A DNA stretch of 64,000 bases from JAJECS01 sp965243625 (GCA_965243625.1 CBDEVI010000002.1:744001-808000); one strand, 5' to 3'; positions 9,051 through 17,646 are shown, counted from the stretch's first letter. Program-made: numbers and translations. The notes: generated by a model not told the origin, from the letters alone.

Positions 9051-9128
9051 ATTCCGAACGCAGTGAGGAATCTAAGGCCGGTGGTGCATGCTCCGCGCCC
9101 CTTAGATTTCTCGCTTCGCTCGAAATGA
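9051..9128. repeat. Long imperfect palindrome, copy A
   Basis: The left arm ATTCCGAACGCAGTGAGG + AATCTAAGG and the reverse complement of the right arm (ATTTCGAGCGAAGCGAGA + AATCTAAGG) agree at 22 of 27 positions by hand count, around a centre of about 22 bases. The innermost 9 bp pair perfectly. It has no coding potential and looks like a non-autonomous repeat. Confidence 0.65.
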
Positions 9129-9263
9129 AATCGCGGACGATTCGCGGCGTGGCGGACGCCCCGCGGCCTCTGGATTCTCGCCGACTGAGACCTTGGCGAA
9201 TCTCAGCCGGAAGTGGGGATTGCCGGGTGCATCCTTTCCGCCCCCAGATGCAGTGAAGGGTGG

Positions 9264-9283
9264 ATTCCCGCCTTCGCGGGAAT
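9264..9283. repeat. Dispersed 20-bp palindrome (dRS3-like), copy 2
   Basis: A perfect ATTCCCGC-CTTC-GCGGGAAT. The flanks CCGCCCCCAGATG...GAAGGGTGG on the left and GACGGAAG on the right match other copies in the window. Confidence 0.85.
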
Positions 9284-9300
9284 GACGGAAGTGAGAGTCA

Positions 9301-9382
9301 TGTCAGTCGAACGCCGTGAGGAATCTAAAGGCGTTTTGCGTTGCCCCGGCCCCTTGGATTTCTCGCTGCGCTCGAAATGACA
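9301..9382. repeat. Long imperfect palindrome, copy B
   Basis: Second copy of the element at 9051: the left arm has GAACGCCGTGAGGAATCTAAAGG and the right arm CCTTGGATTTCTCGCTGCGC + TCGAAATGACA. The centre differs from that of copy A, so the arms are conserved but the loop is not. Confidence 0.65.
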
Positions 9383-9448
9383 GGGTGGACGCTTCGCGCG
9401 TGGAGTCTCGGTGGCGCGTGACGGTGACGGGCGGACCCCTCACCCCGG

Positions 9449-9469
9449 CCCTCTCCCCACGGGAGAGGG
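9449..9469. repeat. CCCTCTCCC/GGGAGAGGG hairpin repeat
   Basis: Perfect 9-bp stem with a 3-base loop, 88 bases beyond the stop of the minus-strand isomerase gene. It is the same type as the first hairpin at 1193, which also lies just past a 3' end. Confidence 0.6.
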
Positions 9470-9557
9470 AGTCCGACGCGGGAATGACGGAAGGGCTACG
9501 CGAAGGTTTCCGAGCCCACGACGACGACGTGTGTTCGGACGGTGGGGCTCGGCGCGG

Positions 9558-10574
9558 CTAGGTCCAGTAGGACCCGCACTCGGTGCGCAGCCAGTCGAGG
9601 CTGGCGGTGAGCCAGTGCTCGGTGTCGTAGTCGGGCCTCGGGACGACCTCGACGTAGTGGTGCAGGTTGTCGGGGTCCGGCGCCTCGGCCTGCAAGATGT
9701 CGAGCATCGTCTCGATCGGCACGCTGCCGAGGCCGATGGGTGTGTGATAGAAGGCGCCGGTCGCGATGGCACTGATGGGCTGCGCCCGCATGTCTCGCAG
9801 GTGCGTGGCCACGGTGTGGCGGGCCACGTGGCGGACGCCGTCGAGCGGGTCTTCGTTGACGGCCATGGAGTCGGCGAAGTCGAACACGTGGCGCAGGGTC
9901 GTCGAGCCCAGGCCCTCATGGACCAGGGCGAACTCCGAGCAGCGGTAGTCCATGTGGTTCTCGGTGGCGAGCGTCAAGCCCATGTCCTCGGCGATGGGCA
10001 GCAGCGTGCCGAGGTTGCGGATCATCCGGTCGATCTGCTCGTCGATGGATGGATCCTTGGTGTAATGATTCGGGCGGCCGGGCTGCCCGTGGACGAGGCT
10101 GAGGACGCGCGCGCCCCCGACCTGCGCCAGCTCCATGGCCCGCACCGCGATGTCGAACGGCGTGCCGCCCGTCCAGCCGGTCCGAACCGCGGTTGCCTGC
10201 GTGATGTCGAAGGAAGGGAGTTGGCGGCTGCTCCACGACGGGTCGTACGTCCCGCCTCCCCATTCAACGGACGGCGCGGCCAGGTCCACCGACGCAGAAG
10301 CGAGATATGCGAGGTTGCGTTCGGCCATCCGGTCGCGGAAGGCGCGAGCGCGGTCGGTGTCCTCGAACCAGCCGCAATCCATGGCCAGCGACGAGAGTCC
10401 ATGCGCCACCACGCGGTCGACCATCCAATCGATCGGCAATTCGCCGGGCGGGGGCGGGTCAATGCCGCGCAGGTAGATGGGCGCCTGCATCTCGCCGACG
10501 AACTCGGGGTCGTCGGACCGCATCCACGGGAACGCGACCCAGCGGTAGGTCTCGTGCGAGAGCCCGAGCTTCAT
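9558..10574 (-). CDS. Sugar phosphate isomerase/epimerase-like TIM-barrel protein (xylose isomerase family), paralogue 2
   Basis: A soluble 338-residue AP-endonuclease-2-like TIM barrel, a fold used for sugar isomerases, epimerases and inosose dehydratases. Likely metal ligands are the Glu in ATENHMDYR, the Asp in HVFDFADS and the His in ATHLRDM. It is clearly paralogous to the gene immediately upstream: both contain an EDPL(D/E)G block, a DMRAQP/DFRAQP block and an ILQAEAPDPDNL/VLQAEAPDPANL block. Its ATG overlaps the upstream stop as ATGA, so both subunits are probably made together, perhaps as a heteromer. Whether the substrate is a hexose, ketose or inositol derivative cannot be decided. 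Confidence 0.8.
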   Translation of the reverse strand: MKLGLSHETYRWVAFPWMRSDDPEFVGEMQAPIYLRGIDPPPPGELPIDWMVDRVVAHGLSSLAMDCGWFEDTDRARAFRDRMAERNLAYLASASVDLAAPSVEWGGGTYDPSWSSRQLPSFDITQATAVRTGWTGGTPFDIAVRAMELAQVGGARVLSLVHGQPGRPNHYTKDPSIDEQIDRMIRNLGTLLPIAEDMGLTLATENHMDYRCSEFALVHEGLGSTTLRHVFDFADSMAVNEDPLDGVRHVARHTVATHLRDMRAQPISAIATGAFYHTPIGLGSVPIETMLDILQAEAPDPDNLHHYVEVVPRPDYDTEHWLTASLDWLRTECGSYWT

Positions 10575-11518
10575 TGGGCGGAGAGATGGGGCTCGAAGTA
10601 CTGGCCCTGCTCTTCCAGCAGCCAGCGCTTGCTCTCGAGCACCCAGGTTTCCGGGTCGTGCTGCGGCGGCGGCGAGATTTCGATGTTGGCGAGCAGGTTG
10701 GCCGGGTCGGGCGCTTCGGCCTGGAGCACCGCGAGAATCTCGCCGATGGGCGAGTCGCCGTGGCCCACGGGCGAGTAGTGGAAGTGCGGCTCCCAGGTCG
10801 CGCGCAGCGGTTGGGCGCGAAAGTCCTTGAAGTGGACCGCCACGACGTTGCGGGCGGCGATGCGCGCGCCTTCCAGCGGGTCCTCGAGACTCGGAAACGG
10901 GTTCGAGGTGTCGAGGGTGATCCGCAGCCAGGGTGAGTTGATCTCATTGACGACCCCGGCCACCTCGGAGACGCGGTAGTCCATGTGGTTTTCCCAGGCC
11001 ATGATCACGCCCAACTCCTCGGCGACGGGCGTGAGCGTGGGCAGATGCTTGGCGGCGCGCGCCATCTGCTCATCGATCGGCGGGTCGTTCGAGAAATGGT
11101 TGTGCACGTTGGGCAGCCGGTGGGTCATGGTGCCGATGTTGAGGCCGGCCCAATGATTGAGCTCGAGCTGGCGCACGGCGTTGTCGTACTCGAAGCTCTC
11201 CCACTCCTCGTCGGTGGCGGCCATGTTGACGGTGAGGCCGCCGTTCCAGATCAGTCCGCGGTCCTCGACCTTGCGGCGCATAGCTTCGGCTCCGGCCCTG
11301 TCGTCGACGTATTCGCCGGGATGCGCGTAGAGGCCTTGGAGCCCCAGCTCGCCCGTCTTGTCGACCATCCAGAAAAAGCGGTTGTCTTCCGGCGGCGGGG
11401 CGGTGAAGGACTGCAAGTAGGCCAGCGGCCCGCCGTTCGCGCGGTAGTCGGGGCCGTCGCGCCGAATCGAGGGTTGGAAGGCCCAGCGGTAGCACGCGAT
11501 GGAAATGCAAAGCTTCAT
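10571..11518 (-). CDS. Sugar phosphate isomerase/epimerase-like TIM-barrel protein, paralogue 1
   Basis: A TIM-barrel isomerase-like protein of 315 residues from the ATG chosen here (MKLCISIACYRW), which aligns with the start of its downstream paralogue (MKLGLSHETYRW). The longer reading frame adds 27 arginine/proline-rich residues and is rejected. Likely metal-binding positions are the Glu of AWENHMDYR, the Asp of ITLDTSNPF and the His of AVHFKDFRAQP, the same three sites as in the paralogue. It is first in a two-gene operon. No kinase, dehydrogenase or regulator lies beside the pair, so the pathway is open; general sugar or inositol metabolism is the inference. Confidence 0.8.
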   Translation of the reverse strand: MKLCISIACYRWAFQPSIRRDGPDYRANGGPLAYLQSFTAPPPEDNRFFWMVDKTGELGLQGLYAHPGEYVDDRAGAEAMRRKVEDRGLIWNGGLTVNMAATDEEWESFEYDNAVRQLELNHWAGLNIGTMTHRLPNVHNHFSNDPPIDEQMARAAKHLPTLTPVAEELGVIMAWENHMDYRVSEVAGVVNEINSPWLRITLDTSNPFPSLEDPLEGARIAARNVVAVHFKDFRAQPLRATWEPHFHYSPVGHGDSPIGEILAVLQAEAPDPANLLANIEISPPPQHDPETWVLESKRWLLEEQGQYFEPHLSAQ

Positions 11519-11980
11519 GCGAGGCTCGGGCGCTGGTGGTCGGCTTTCACGGCACCTCCGGCGGCGTCCCTGCGCGGCTGGTGCGACAGTATCGCGCATG
11601 ACGGGCGTGGGCGTAGGGTCCCCGGCGCGTGGCTTCCATTCGCAGGAATCCGGCGATAGCGTTCTTCTCGCGCACTTTCACGTTCCTCTGCCATTGAGAG
11701 ACCCTTGCAGAACCTCGCCATGCTTGAGGATGACCGGGCGAACCCTGTCCGCCCCCGGGGTCAATGACGGGTGGATTCCCGCCTCCGCGGGAATGACGGA
11801 CTGAACCTGACCCATTGCCGGGCTTGTCGCGGGATTGACGCTTCTTGGTCGAGCGGTTTAGGTTCCAGCGGCAGTTGCGGCCGGTAGGCGGATCGTCGAT
11901 TCGGTCCCGTGGCGCGCTTGCCGTCCGTCGGCCAGGACGTTCGCGCCGCGAGTCGTTGCTGCGCTAGATAGGGGCGGTCG
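11519..11980. other. Divergent gap between the isomerase operon and importer cassette 1
   Basis: I see no gene here. It contains a 98-base composite repeat (11697-11794) ending in the 20-bp palindrome. A TTGACG at 11835-11840 with TAGGTT 18 bases downstream is a poor promoter match in the direction of the permease gene at 11981; I would not rely on it. Confidence 0.6.
11697..11794. repeat. Composite repeat, copy 1, with 20-bp palindrome at its end
   Basis: The unit reads GAGACCCTTGCAGAAC, then CTTGAGGATGACCGGGCG + AACCC, then CCGCCCCCGGGGTCAA, then GGGTGGATTCCCGCCTCCGC + GGGAAT. The last 20 bases (11775-11794) are the palindrome with CTCC as loop. The same order of blocks recurs at 23011-23108; truncated versions end at 1101 and 9283. 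Confidence 0.75.
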
Positions 11981-12895
11981 TTGAGCTTGGAATCTCGGGT
12001 GGTGGGCGAGGCGGCGCTTCAAGGCGCCGTTCAGGCCAAGCCGCGCAGTGAGTGGTCGCTGGCGTGGCGTCGTCTCTATCGGAACAAGGGCGCGCTGGTC
12101 GGCGGCGCGGTGCTCATCGTGATGGCGACCGGGGCGATTTTCGCCGACGTGATTGCTACTGAAGGACTGGACTACTACAACGTTCCGGGAGCGCTGTTGC
12201 CGCCGGGCACGGATGGCCACCTCTTCGGCACGGACGATATCGGACGCGACGTGTTCAGCCGCGTGGTGCGAGGGGCGCGCATCTCCTTGCGCATCGGATT
12301 CACAGCGGTTGCGATTGGGGCGTTTTTCGGGTCCATCCTGGGATTGGTCGCGGGCTATTTCGGGCGCTGGCCGGACATGCTGATCAGCCGCGTGCTGGAC
12401 ATCATGCTGGCGTTTCCGAGCCTGCTGCTGGCCATCACCATCGTGGCGGGGCTGGGTCCCGGCCTGAATAACGCCATGATCGCGCTGGGGATCGCCGGGA
12501 TTCCCGGATATGCCCGCGTGGTGCGAGGCACGACGCTTTCCGCCCGTGAATTCACCTATGTGCGGGCGGCGCGCGCGGTCGGGATGCGCGATATGCGGGT
12601 GATCTTTCGCCACATTCTTCCCAACGTGGTCAGCCCCATTTTGATCCTGGCGACGCTTGGGTTGGGAACCAACATGCTGTCGGCGGCCGGCCTGAGCTTT
12701 CTCGGATTGGGCGCCGGTCCACCCGAGCCCGAGTGGGGACTCGAGCTCTCCTTGAATCGCAACTACTTCCGCACGGCCTGGTGGATTCCGACGTTCAACG
12801 GTCTGGCGCTGGCGATCACCGTGTTCGCCATCAATCTGTTTGGCGACGGCCTCCGCGAGGCGCTCGATCCGCAGGCGTCGGCCTGGGCCGGCTAG
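11981..12895 (+). CDS. Opp/Dpp-type ABC importer permease, C subunit (cassette 1)
   Basis: An inner-membrane permease of 304 residues with the DppC/OppC layout: a short cytoplasmic N-terminus ending in PRSEWSLAWRRLYRNKGALVGG, a first helix, the periplasmic GHLFGTDDIGRDVFSRVVRGARISLRIG signature, then five helices. The coupling loop contains VRAARAVGMRDMRVIFRHILPN. The end LFGDGLREALDPQA is family-typical. The start is TTG preceded by GGGGCGG; no ATG gives an intact N-terminus. Unusually, it precedes the binding-protein and B-permease genes, and no ATPase gene follows. The substrate may be a peptide, oligosaccharide or other small organic compound. Confidence 0.9.
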   Translation: MSLESRVVGEAALQGAVQAKPRSEWSLAWRRLYRNKGALVGGAVLIVMATGAIFADVIATEGLDYYNVPGALLPPGTDGHLFGTDDIGRDVFSRVVRGARISLRIGFTAVAIGAFFGSILGLVAGYFGRWPDMLISRVLDIMLAFPSLLLAITIVAGLGPGLNNAMIALGIAGIPGYARVVRGTTLSAREFTYVRAARAVGMRDMRVIFRHILPNVVSPILILATLGLGTNMLSAAGLSFLGLGAGPPEPEWGLELSLNRNYFRTAWWIPTFNGLALAITVFAINLFGDGLREALDPQASAWAG

Positions 12896-12910
12896 ACGCC
12901 GCTCGCCGCG

Positions 12911-12939
12911 TTGTCACCGGAGTGCGCAACGCGTACGAT
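12911..12939 (+). promoter_or_regulatory. Candidate sigma-70-type promoter for the cassette 1 binding protein
   Basis: TTGTCA and TACGAT are separated by exactly 17 bases, matching the consensus at five and four of six positions. It lies in the short gap between the permease C gene and the binding-protein gene and would give a leader of about 45-50 bases. An internal promoter here would explain higher expression of the binding protein than of the preceding permease. Confidence 0.45.
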
Positions 12940-12991
12940 GCGATGCTGTAAAAGTATCCGTTAGCCGAAATGTCTGGGGGAGGTTAGAGAA

Positions 12992-14902
12992 ATGGGTATG
13001 AAGTCTTCGCTCTCGCGCCGTCAAGCGTTGCGCGGTGGAGCCCTTGCCTTAGCCGGCGGTGTCGGAGCGGCCGCTCTCGCCGCGTGCGGCGAAGAGAAGA
13101 TCGTCACCAAGGAAGTCATCAAGGAAGTCCCGGTCCAGACCATCGTCACCCAGGAGGTGATCAAGGAGGTCGAGGTCGCGACGATCGTGACCCAAGAGGT
13201 CATCAAGGAAGTTCCGGTCCAGCAGATCGTCGAAAAGGAAGTCATTCGCGAAGTCATCGTCGAGAAGATCGTCGAGAAGGCCCGCGAGCGAGCTCCCGGC
13301 GTCGACGCCCACCTGCTCAGCAAGATCGTGGATATCGGCGGCGAGCCCTGGAACCCCATCGTGGGCGGCGAGGTGAGCTACTTCACGTTCACGAATCCGA
13401 ACTCGCTAGACCCGCTGTCCTGGATTACGCGCGGGCCCGAGGCGACGTCGCCGATGTTCGAGCGCCTCGTGGTGTTCGGCGAGAACAACGTGCTGCAGCC
13501 GCACCTGGCGGCGGATCTGCCCCAGGTCGCCGACGATCACATGTCGTGGACGCTGCCGCTGCGCAACGACGTGAAGTTCCACGACGACACGCCGTTCAAC
13601 GCCGATGCCGTGGTGTTCAACTTCGAGCGCTACCTCGATGAGAGCGCCGTGCGCGGCGCGGTCGCGGGTGAGGTTGGCGCGTTCGCCAACGTGGAGAAGA
13701 TCGACGACTTCACCGTGCGGTTCAACACGAACGGGCCGCAGCCGTTGCTGCCGGAATTCCTGACGACCCCCTCGCTCGTGATGGGGTCGCCAAAGGCCAT
13801 CACGGAGATGGGGCAGGACTTCGAGCGCAATCCGGTTGGAACGGGCCCTTACAGCTTCGTGAGCTGGACCGACGACGTTGATCTGCTCTACGAGCGGTTC
13901 GACGACTACACGTGGGGTCCGCCGTTTGCGACGAACAAGGGGCCGGGCCTGGCCGACACGGCGAGGATTCTGCAGCTGTCGATGGACTTCGCCGCCCGGG
14001 CGCAGGCGTTCGAGGCCGGCGAGATCGACATCTCCTTGCAGTTCACGTTCCCGGACGTGCAACGAGTGTCGGAGAACCCGGCGTTCCACGTCATCGGGCT
14101 GCTGTTCAACGACATCCAGTACGTGCCGATGAACGTGATCAAGTGGCCCTTGACCGACATCAACGTGCGCAAGGCGCTGATTCACGCGCTGGACCGCCGG
14201 ACCGCGACCGTGCGGCAGAACGGCGGGCTTGCGCCGACCCTGGTGAGCAACCTGCTGGCGCCGGGCACCATCGGCTTCAGCGAAGAGGCGTCGAAGCTGT
14301 ACGACTGGAACGTCCCCAAGGCGAATCAGATTCTGGATGAGGCCGGCTACGCACGGGGCGAGGATGGCTTCCGCTACGACTCGGAGGGCAAGCGGCTCGA
14401 GGTGATCTTCCCGAACACCCCGAATCCGATTTGCGAGCTGTTCAAGCTCGACATCGAGTCCAACATCGGCATCTTCGTGGACGTGCCAAACATCGACTTC
14501 CCGACGTTTGCCGAGGGGATGAGCCAGGGGCTCTACCACCACGCGTGGAACGGTGTGGGCGGTCGCAACGGCGACGCGCTGTACACGAGATTCCACACGT
14601 CGCTGCTGGGCAAGCCCGGTCGCGCGTGGACGTTCTTCGAGTACTCCGGCGAGCCCGGCGTGCCCAACCCCGACTCTCGCATCGACCCGCTGTTGGACGG
14701 TGCGCGCACCGAGTTCGACGCCGAGAAGCGAGTGCAGATGTGGAAGGACGCGGAGTATCTCCTGATGCAGAACGCGGTGGGCGTCCCGCTGGTGCAGTCG
14801 CTGCTGGCGTGGCTCACGAATCCGCAAACGGTCGGTGGGCGCATGTTCATCGGCAGCGGCGCGTCGCACCCCTACTTCGGCGACCTCTACAGCAAGGACT
14901 AG
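12992..14902 (+). CDS. Family 5 ABC-importer substrate-binding lipoprotein with repeat stalk (cassette 1)
   Basis: The extracytoplasmic binding protein of cassette 1, 636 residues. The N-terminus is a lipoprotein signal with a twin-arginine motif (LSRRQAL, residues 7-13), a hydrophobic stretch and the lipobox LAAC with Cys32. Residues 39-94 are four 14-residue copies of the type TKEVIKEVPVQTIV, forming a charged stalk between lipid anchor and binding domain. The SBP_bac_5 domain follows, with VGGEVSYFTF, the LPLRNDVKFHDDTPFNADAVVFN segment and PVGTGPYSFVSW. The ATG has GGGGGAGG 8 bases upstream and a promoter candidate before that. A strong hairpin follows the stop. The ligand cannot be predicted; family 5 proteins bind peptides, nickel, sugars or opines. 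Confidence 0.9.
   Translation: MGMKSSLSRRQALRGGALALAGGVGAAALAACGEEKIVTKEVIKEVPVQTIVTQEVIKEVEVATIVTQEVIKEVPVQQIVEKEVIREVIVEKIVEKARERAPGVDAHLLSKIVDIGGEPWNPIVGGEVSYFTFTNPNSLDPLSWITRGPEATSPMFERLVVFGENNVLQPHLAADLPQVADDHMSWTLPLRNDVKFHDDTPFNADAVVFNFERYLDESAVRGAVAGEVGAFANVEKIDDFTVRFNTNGPQPLLPEFLTTPSLVMGSPKAITEMGQDFERNPVGTGPYSFVSWTDDVDLLYERFDDYTWGPPFATNKGPGLADTARILQLSMDFAARAQAFEAGEIDISLQFTFPDVQRVSENPAFHVIGLLFNDIQYVPMNVIKWPLTDINVRKALIHALDRRTATVRQNGGLAPTLVSNLLAPGTIGFSEEASKLYDWNVPKANQILDEAGYARGEDGFRYDSEGKRLEVIFPNTPNPICELFKLDIESNIGIFVDVPNIDFPTFAEGMSQGLYHHAWNGVGGRNGDALYTRFHTSLLGKPGRAWTFFEYSGEPGVPNPDSRIDPLLDGARTEFDAEKRVQMWKDAEYLLMQNAVGVPLVQSLLAWLTNPQTVGGRMFIGSGASHPYFGDLYSKD
13106..13273 (+). repeat. In-frame 42-bp tandem repeats encoding the stalk (cassette 1)
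   Basis: Four consecutive 42-bp units encode 14-residue copies in phase: TKEVIKEVPVQTIV, TQEVIKEVEVATIV, TQEVIKEVPVQQIV, EKEVIREVIVEKIV. Spacing is exact with no insertions. Confidence 0.85.
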
Positions 14903-14982
14903 GAGCGCCTGTCGCATCGTCGTTGATGAGGGCCGCCTCGGAAGCCGAATTGCCAGCAAGCGGCATCGGTCGGCTTGAAGCT

Positions 14983-15010
14983 GGGCGCGGCGCCGCAAGG
15001 CGCCGCGCCC
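14983..15010 (+). promoter_or_regulatory. Intercistronic GC-rich hairpin, cassette 1
   Basis: GGGCGCGGCGCC and GGCGCCGCGCCC form a perfect 12-bp stem closed by a GCAA (GNRA) tetraloop; AAGC/GCTT extends it past a 1-base bulge. It ends 13 bases before the permease B start, and no Shine-Dalgarno sequence is visible between. It could reduce read-through or ribosome loading on the permease, or protect the binding-protein mRNA. Confidence 0.65.
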
Positions 15011-15023
15011 GCTTGGCATAGCC

Positions 15024-15998
15024 ATGGGCGCCTACATCCTGCGGCGACTGCTTTACATCATTCCGGTGACCCTCGGAGTGGTCACGGTGGCGTTCGTGTT
15101 GCTGCGCCTGGTGCCTGGTGATCCGATCACGCTCTATTACTTCGGCCAGGATCAGCCGGGACAAGCCAGCGCGTCGGCCGCCGGTCTCGAATCCGAGTCC
15201 ACGCTCGAGCGGCTGCGCGAGGCCTACAACCTCGACAAGTCGATGCCCCACCAATACGTGCTGTATCTGGCGGACCTGGTGCGCGGCGACCTGGGTATCT
15301 CGATCCGCAAGAAGCGGCCGGTGCTGCACATCATTGGCGACCATTGGCCGGCGACCATGCAAATCACGCTGGTGGGAATGTCGGTCGCCATCGTGGTGGG
15401 GCTGACCGCCGGAATCCTGTCCGCGATCAAGCACCACACAATCATCGACTACGCGGCCCAGATGTTCGCGATCATCGGCGTGTCGGTGCCCCAGTTTCTG
15501 CTTGGGCTCGTTTTGATCTTTATTTTCAGCATCACGTTGGGCTGGCTGCCGGCGATTTCGAACGGTCACGGCAAGGAGCTGATCTTGCCGTCGATCACGT
15601 TGGGCCTGGCGGCCTCCGCCATCCTGGCTCGGCTGACCCGGTCGTCGATGCTGGACGTGATGTCGCGGGACTACATCCGCACGGCGCGGGCCAAGGGCCT
15701 GCGCGAACGTGCCGTGATCTGGCTGCACGCGCTGCGCAACGCGCTGATACCCGTCGTGACGGTGATCGGGCTGGAGTTCGGCGGGCTTCTGGGTGGGGCG
15801 GTGGTGATCGAGGCGGTGTTTACGCGCCAGGGCCTTGGGTTTCAGCTCATCAATTCCATCAACCAGCGCGACTATCCCATCGCTCAAGGTCTCGTCGTCA
15901 TGGCGGCGCTGGTCTACGCGGTTATGAATCTCGTGATCGACGTGCTCTACACCTATATCGATCCGCGCGTGCGACTCGAGGGATCGAGCGGCGCCTAG
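15024..15998 (+). CDS. Opp/Dpp-type ABC importer permease, B subunit (cassette 1)
   Basis: An inner-membrane permease of 324 residues, normal for DppB/OppB. It starts MGAYILRRLLYIIPVTLGVVTVAFVLLRLVPGDP, the family's N-terminal signature, and carries DYIRTARAKGLRERAVIWLHALRNALIPVVTVIG as the coupling loop. The C-terminus DVLYTYIDPRVRLE is conserved in all three B permeases of this window. It pairs with the C permease two genes upstream. The start lies just after the GC-rich hairpin and has no obvious ribosome site. Confidence 0.92.
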   Translation: MGAYILRRLLYIIPVTLGVVTVAFVLLRLVPGDPITLYYFGQDQPGQASASAAGLESESTLERLREAYNLDKSMPHQYVLYLADLVRGDLGISIRKKRPVLHIIGDHWPATMQITLVGMSVAIVVGLTAGILSAIKHHTIIDYAAQMFAIIGVSVPQFLLGLVLIFIFSITLGWLPAISNGHGKELILPSITLGLAASAILARLTRSSMLDVMSRDYIRTARAKGLRERAVIWLHALRNALIPVVTVIGLEFGGLLGGAVVIEAVFTRQGLGFQLINSINQRDYPIAQGLVVMAALVYAVMNLVIDVLYTYIDPRVRLEGSSGA

Positions 15999-16080
15999 CA
16001 TCGGGCCGGCAGCGCGGCCAGCGCGTCGCCCGGCATCTCCGGTGCTACGGTGACCGAATCACGGCTCCAGGGGCCGTCCC

Positions 16081-17646
16081 ATGGCTGACCTCGACTCGAC
16101 CGAACTGCACATCCGCGACACACCGCAGTATTTCTTCGACACCGGGATGATCGAGGAGATTCAGAACATCTCCCGCACCGTGCACAGCCCGGAGATGTTC
16201 GAGGGCAACCCGATCCTGGTCCAGGACAAGCCGTGGGAGCACCACGTCAACCTTCACGCCGACGACTACAAGGTCTGGCGTGACGACGATGGCGTCTTTC
16301 ACCTCCTCTATAACGACTTCGACATCGACCACGAGAAGTCGCGCCGCACGGGCGGCACCTTGATCGACTACGACATCTCCCGGTTTCGCGTCTGCTACGC
16401 GCGCTCGGAGGACGGCTACACCTGGGAAAAGCCGCCGATGGGGATTACCCACGAGGACGGGCACGACACCAACATCGTGATGGGCGACCGCACGCACGGG
16501 AACGTGTGGGGGCTGGCGCCGCTGGACGATCCGCTGGAGACGGATCCGGCGCGTCGGTACAAGGCGTTTTACGAGATCGGACCGCCGGGCTTTCGGGTGG
16601 CGGACGAGCTTCCCGGGGCGAACGTGCGGCGCGCATATTCCGCCGACAGCATCCACTGGACGACCTATGACGAGCCGCCCATGTTCGAGGGCCTGGGCGC
16701 CAAGCAGGGCGACGGCATTTTTCCCTTCTTCGACCCCGAGACTCGCACGTACTGCATCCTCACGCGCCATCCGTGGATGGAGCTGGCGCCGCGGCCGCGG
16801 GCGGGACTGGTGGAGCAGGCCATCGCCGGCGGCTCGACCACCGACCCGGCGCACGGGCTGTCGAACCGGCGGGGGATGCGGCGCATCTTCTTTGCCCAGA
16901 GCCGGGACTTCCACCACTGGAGCGAGCCGCGGCTGGCGCTGGCGCCGGACCCGGAGCTGGACAACCTGGACGATTCGTTCTACTGCATGCGGCCCTACCG
17001 GCTGGGAAGCCATTGGGTCGGGTTTCTGGGCGTGCTCAACATGACCACGCGCACGATGTTCCCGCAGTTGGCCTACAGCCGGGACGCGCGCAACTGGGAC
17101 CGCCTGCGGCCGACGCACGCCTGGATCGAGAGCGGGGGGAAGGGCTCGTTCGGCGAGTTCATCGTGGCGGCGCCGCACATGGTGGACGTGGGCGATGAGT
17201 CGTGGTTCTACTTCGGGGGCGCCGGCGCCCTATCCGCGCGGGATCGCAGCCCCTACGCGTTAGGACTGGGCAAACTGCGGCGGCATGGCTTCGTGTCGGT
17301 CGGGACGAACGACAAGCACGTGGGCATGCTGCTGACGGAGGCCTTCATCGCGCCGGGCGATCGGCTGGTGATCAACGCGTCCTGCGGGCCGGAGGGCTAT
17401 ATCAAGGTGGAAGCGTCGGACGTGACCTACCGGGTGATGGAGGGTCGATCCGCGGATGACTGCGACGTGTTCACGGGCGACTCGATTGACCACGTCGTGA
17501 CCTGGGGCGGGGACGCGACCCTGCCGCTGCCCGAGGGGATCGACTCAGGGACGGTGTACTCGACCTTCATCCCGCACCGCCACCTGCGGTTCTACATGCA
17601 CGACGCGCAGCTCTATTCCTTCCAAATCACGAGTTCGCCCGGCTGA
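16081..17646 (+). CDS. Five-bladed beta-propeller glycoside-hydrolase-like protein, copy 1
   Basis: A soluble protein of 521 residues with no signal peptide. Repeated short blocks such as HADDYKVWRDDDGVFHLLYND, RVCYARSEDGYTWEKP, RRAYSADSIHWTTYDEP and AQSRDFHHWSEPRLAL have the 'sample-style' Trp/Asp pattern seen in GH32/43/62/68 propellers, so carbohydrate cleavage is the likely role. I cannot place it in a named GH family and do not identify the catalytic acids. The C-terminal 130 residues (from about GTNDKHVGMLLTEAF) look like a beta-sandwich module. It follows importer cassette 1 and is about 91% identical to the copy at 19518. An intracellular location fits processing of an imported saccharide. 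Confidence 0.65.
   Translation: MADLDSTELHIRDTPQYFFDTGMIEEIQNISRTVHSPEMFEGNPILVQDKPWEHHVNLHADDYKVWRDDDGVFHLLYNDFDIDHEKSRRTGGTLIDYDISRFRVCYARSEDGYTWEKPPMGITHEDGHDTNIVMGDRTHGNVWGLAPLDDPLETDPARRYKAFYEIGPPGFRVADELPGANVRRAYSADSIHWTTYDEPPMFEGLGAKQGDGIFPFFDPETRTYCILTRHPWMELAPRPRAGLVEQAIAGGSTTDPAHGLSNRRGMRRIFFAQSRDFHHWSEPRLALAPDPELDNLDDSFYCMRPYRLGSHWVGFLGVLNMTTRTMFPQLAYSRDARNWDRLRPTHAWIESGGKGSFGEFIVAAPHMVDVGDESWFYFGGAGALSARDRSPYALGLGKLRRHGFVSVGTNDKHVGMLLTEAFIAPGDRLVINASCGPEGYIKVEASDVTYRVMEGRSADDCDVFTGDSIDHVVTWGGDATLPLPEGIDSGTVYSTFIPHRHLRFYMHDAQLYSFQITSSPG

Larger units (their letters stand above)
8840..9557. other. 718-base gene-free region made of repeat remnants
   Basis: I see no gene, tRNA or transposase here. 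The region carries at least four repeat elements: two long imperfect palindromes (9051-9128 and 9301-9382), one 20-bp palindrome (9264-9283) and one CCCTCTCCC hairpin (9449-9469), plus truncated pieces such as GGATTCCGG near 8973. It separates the isomerase pair from the oxidoreductase/aminotransferase pair, all on the minus strand. Confidence 0.75.

Noticed and set aside
8840..9557. Repeat-rich gap considered as an insertion sequence or tRNA locus
   Set aside because: No transposase frame, no terminal inverted repeats bounding the whole region, and no cloverleaf could be drawn.
13106..13273. Tandem 42-bp repeats considered as a CRISPR array
   Set aside because: The units are contiguous with no spacers, stay in frame inside a binding-protein gene and encode a regular peptide repeat.
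13406..15025. A 539-residue minus-strand frame opposite the cassette 1 binding-protein gene
   Set aside because: Same shadow pattern; no recognisable protein features.
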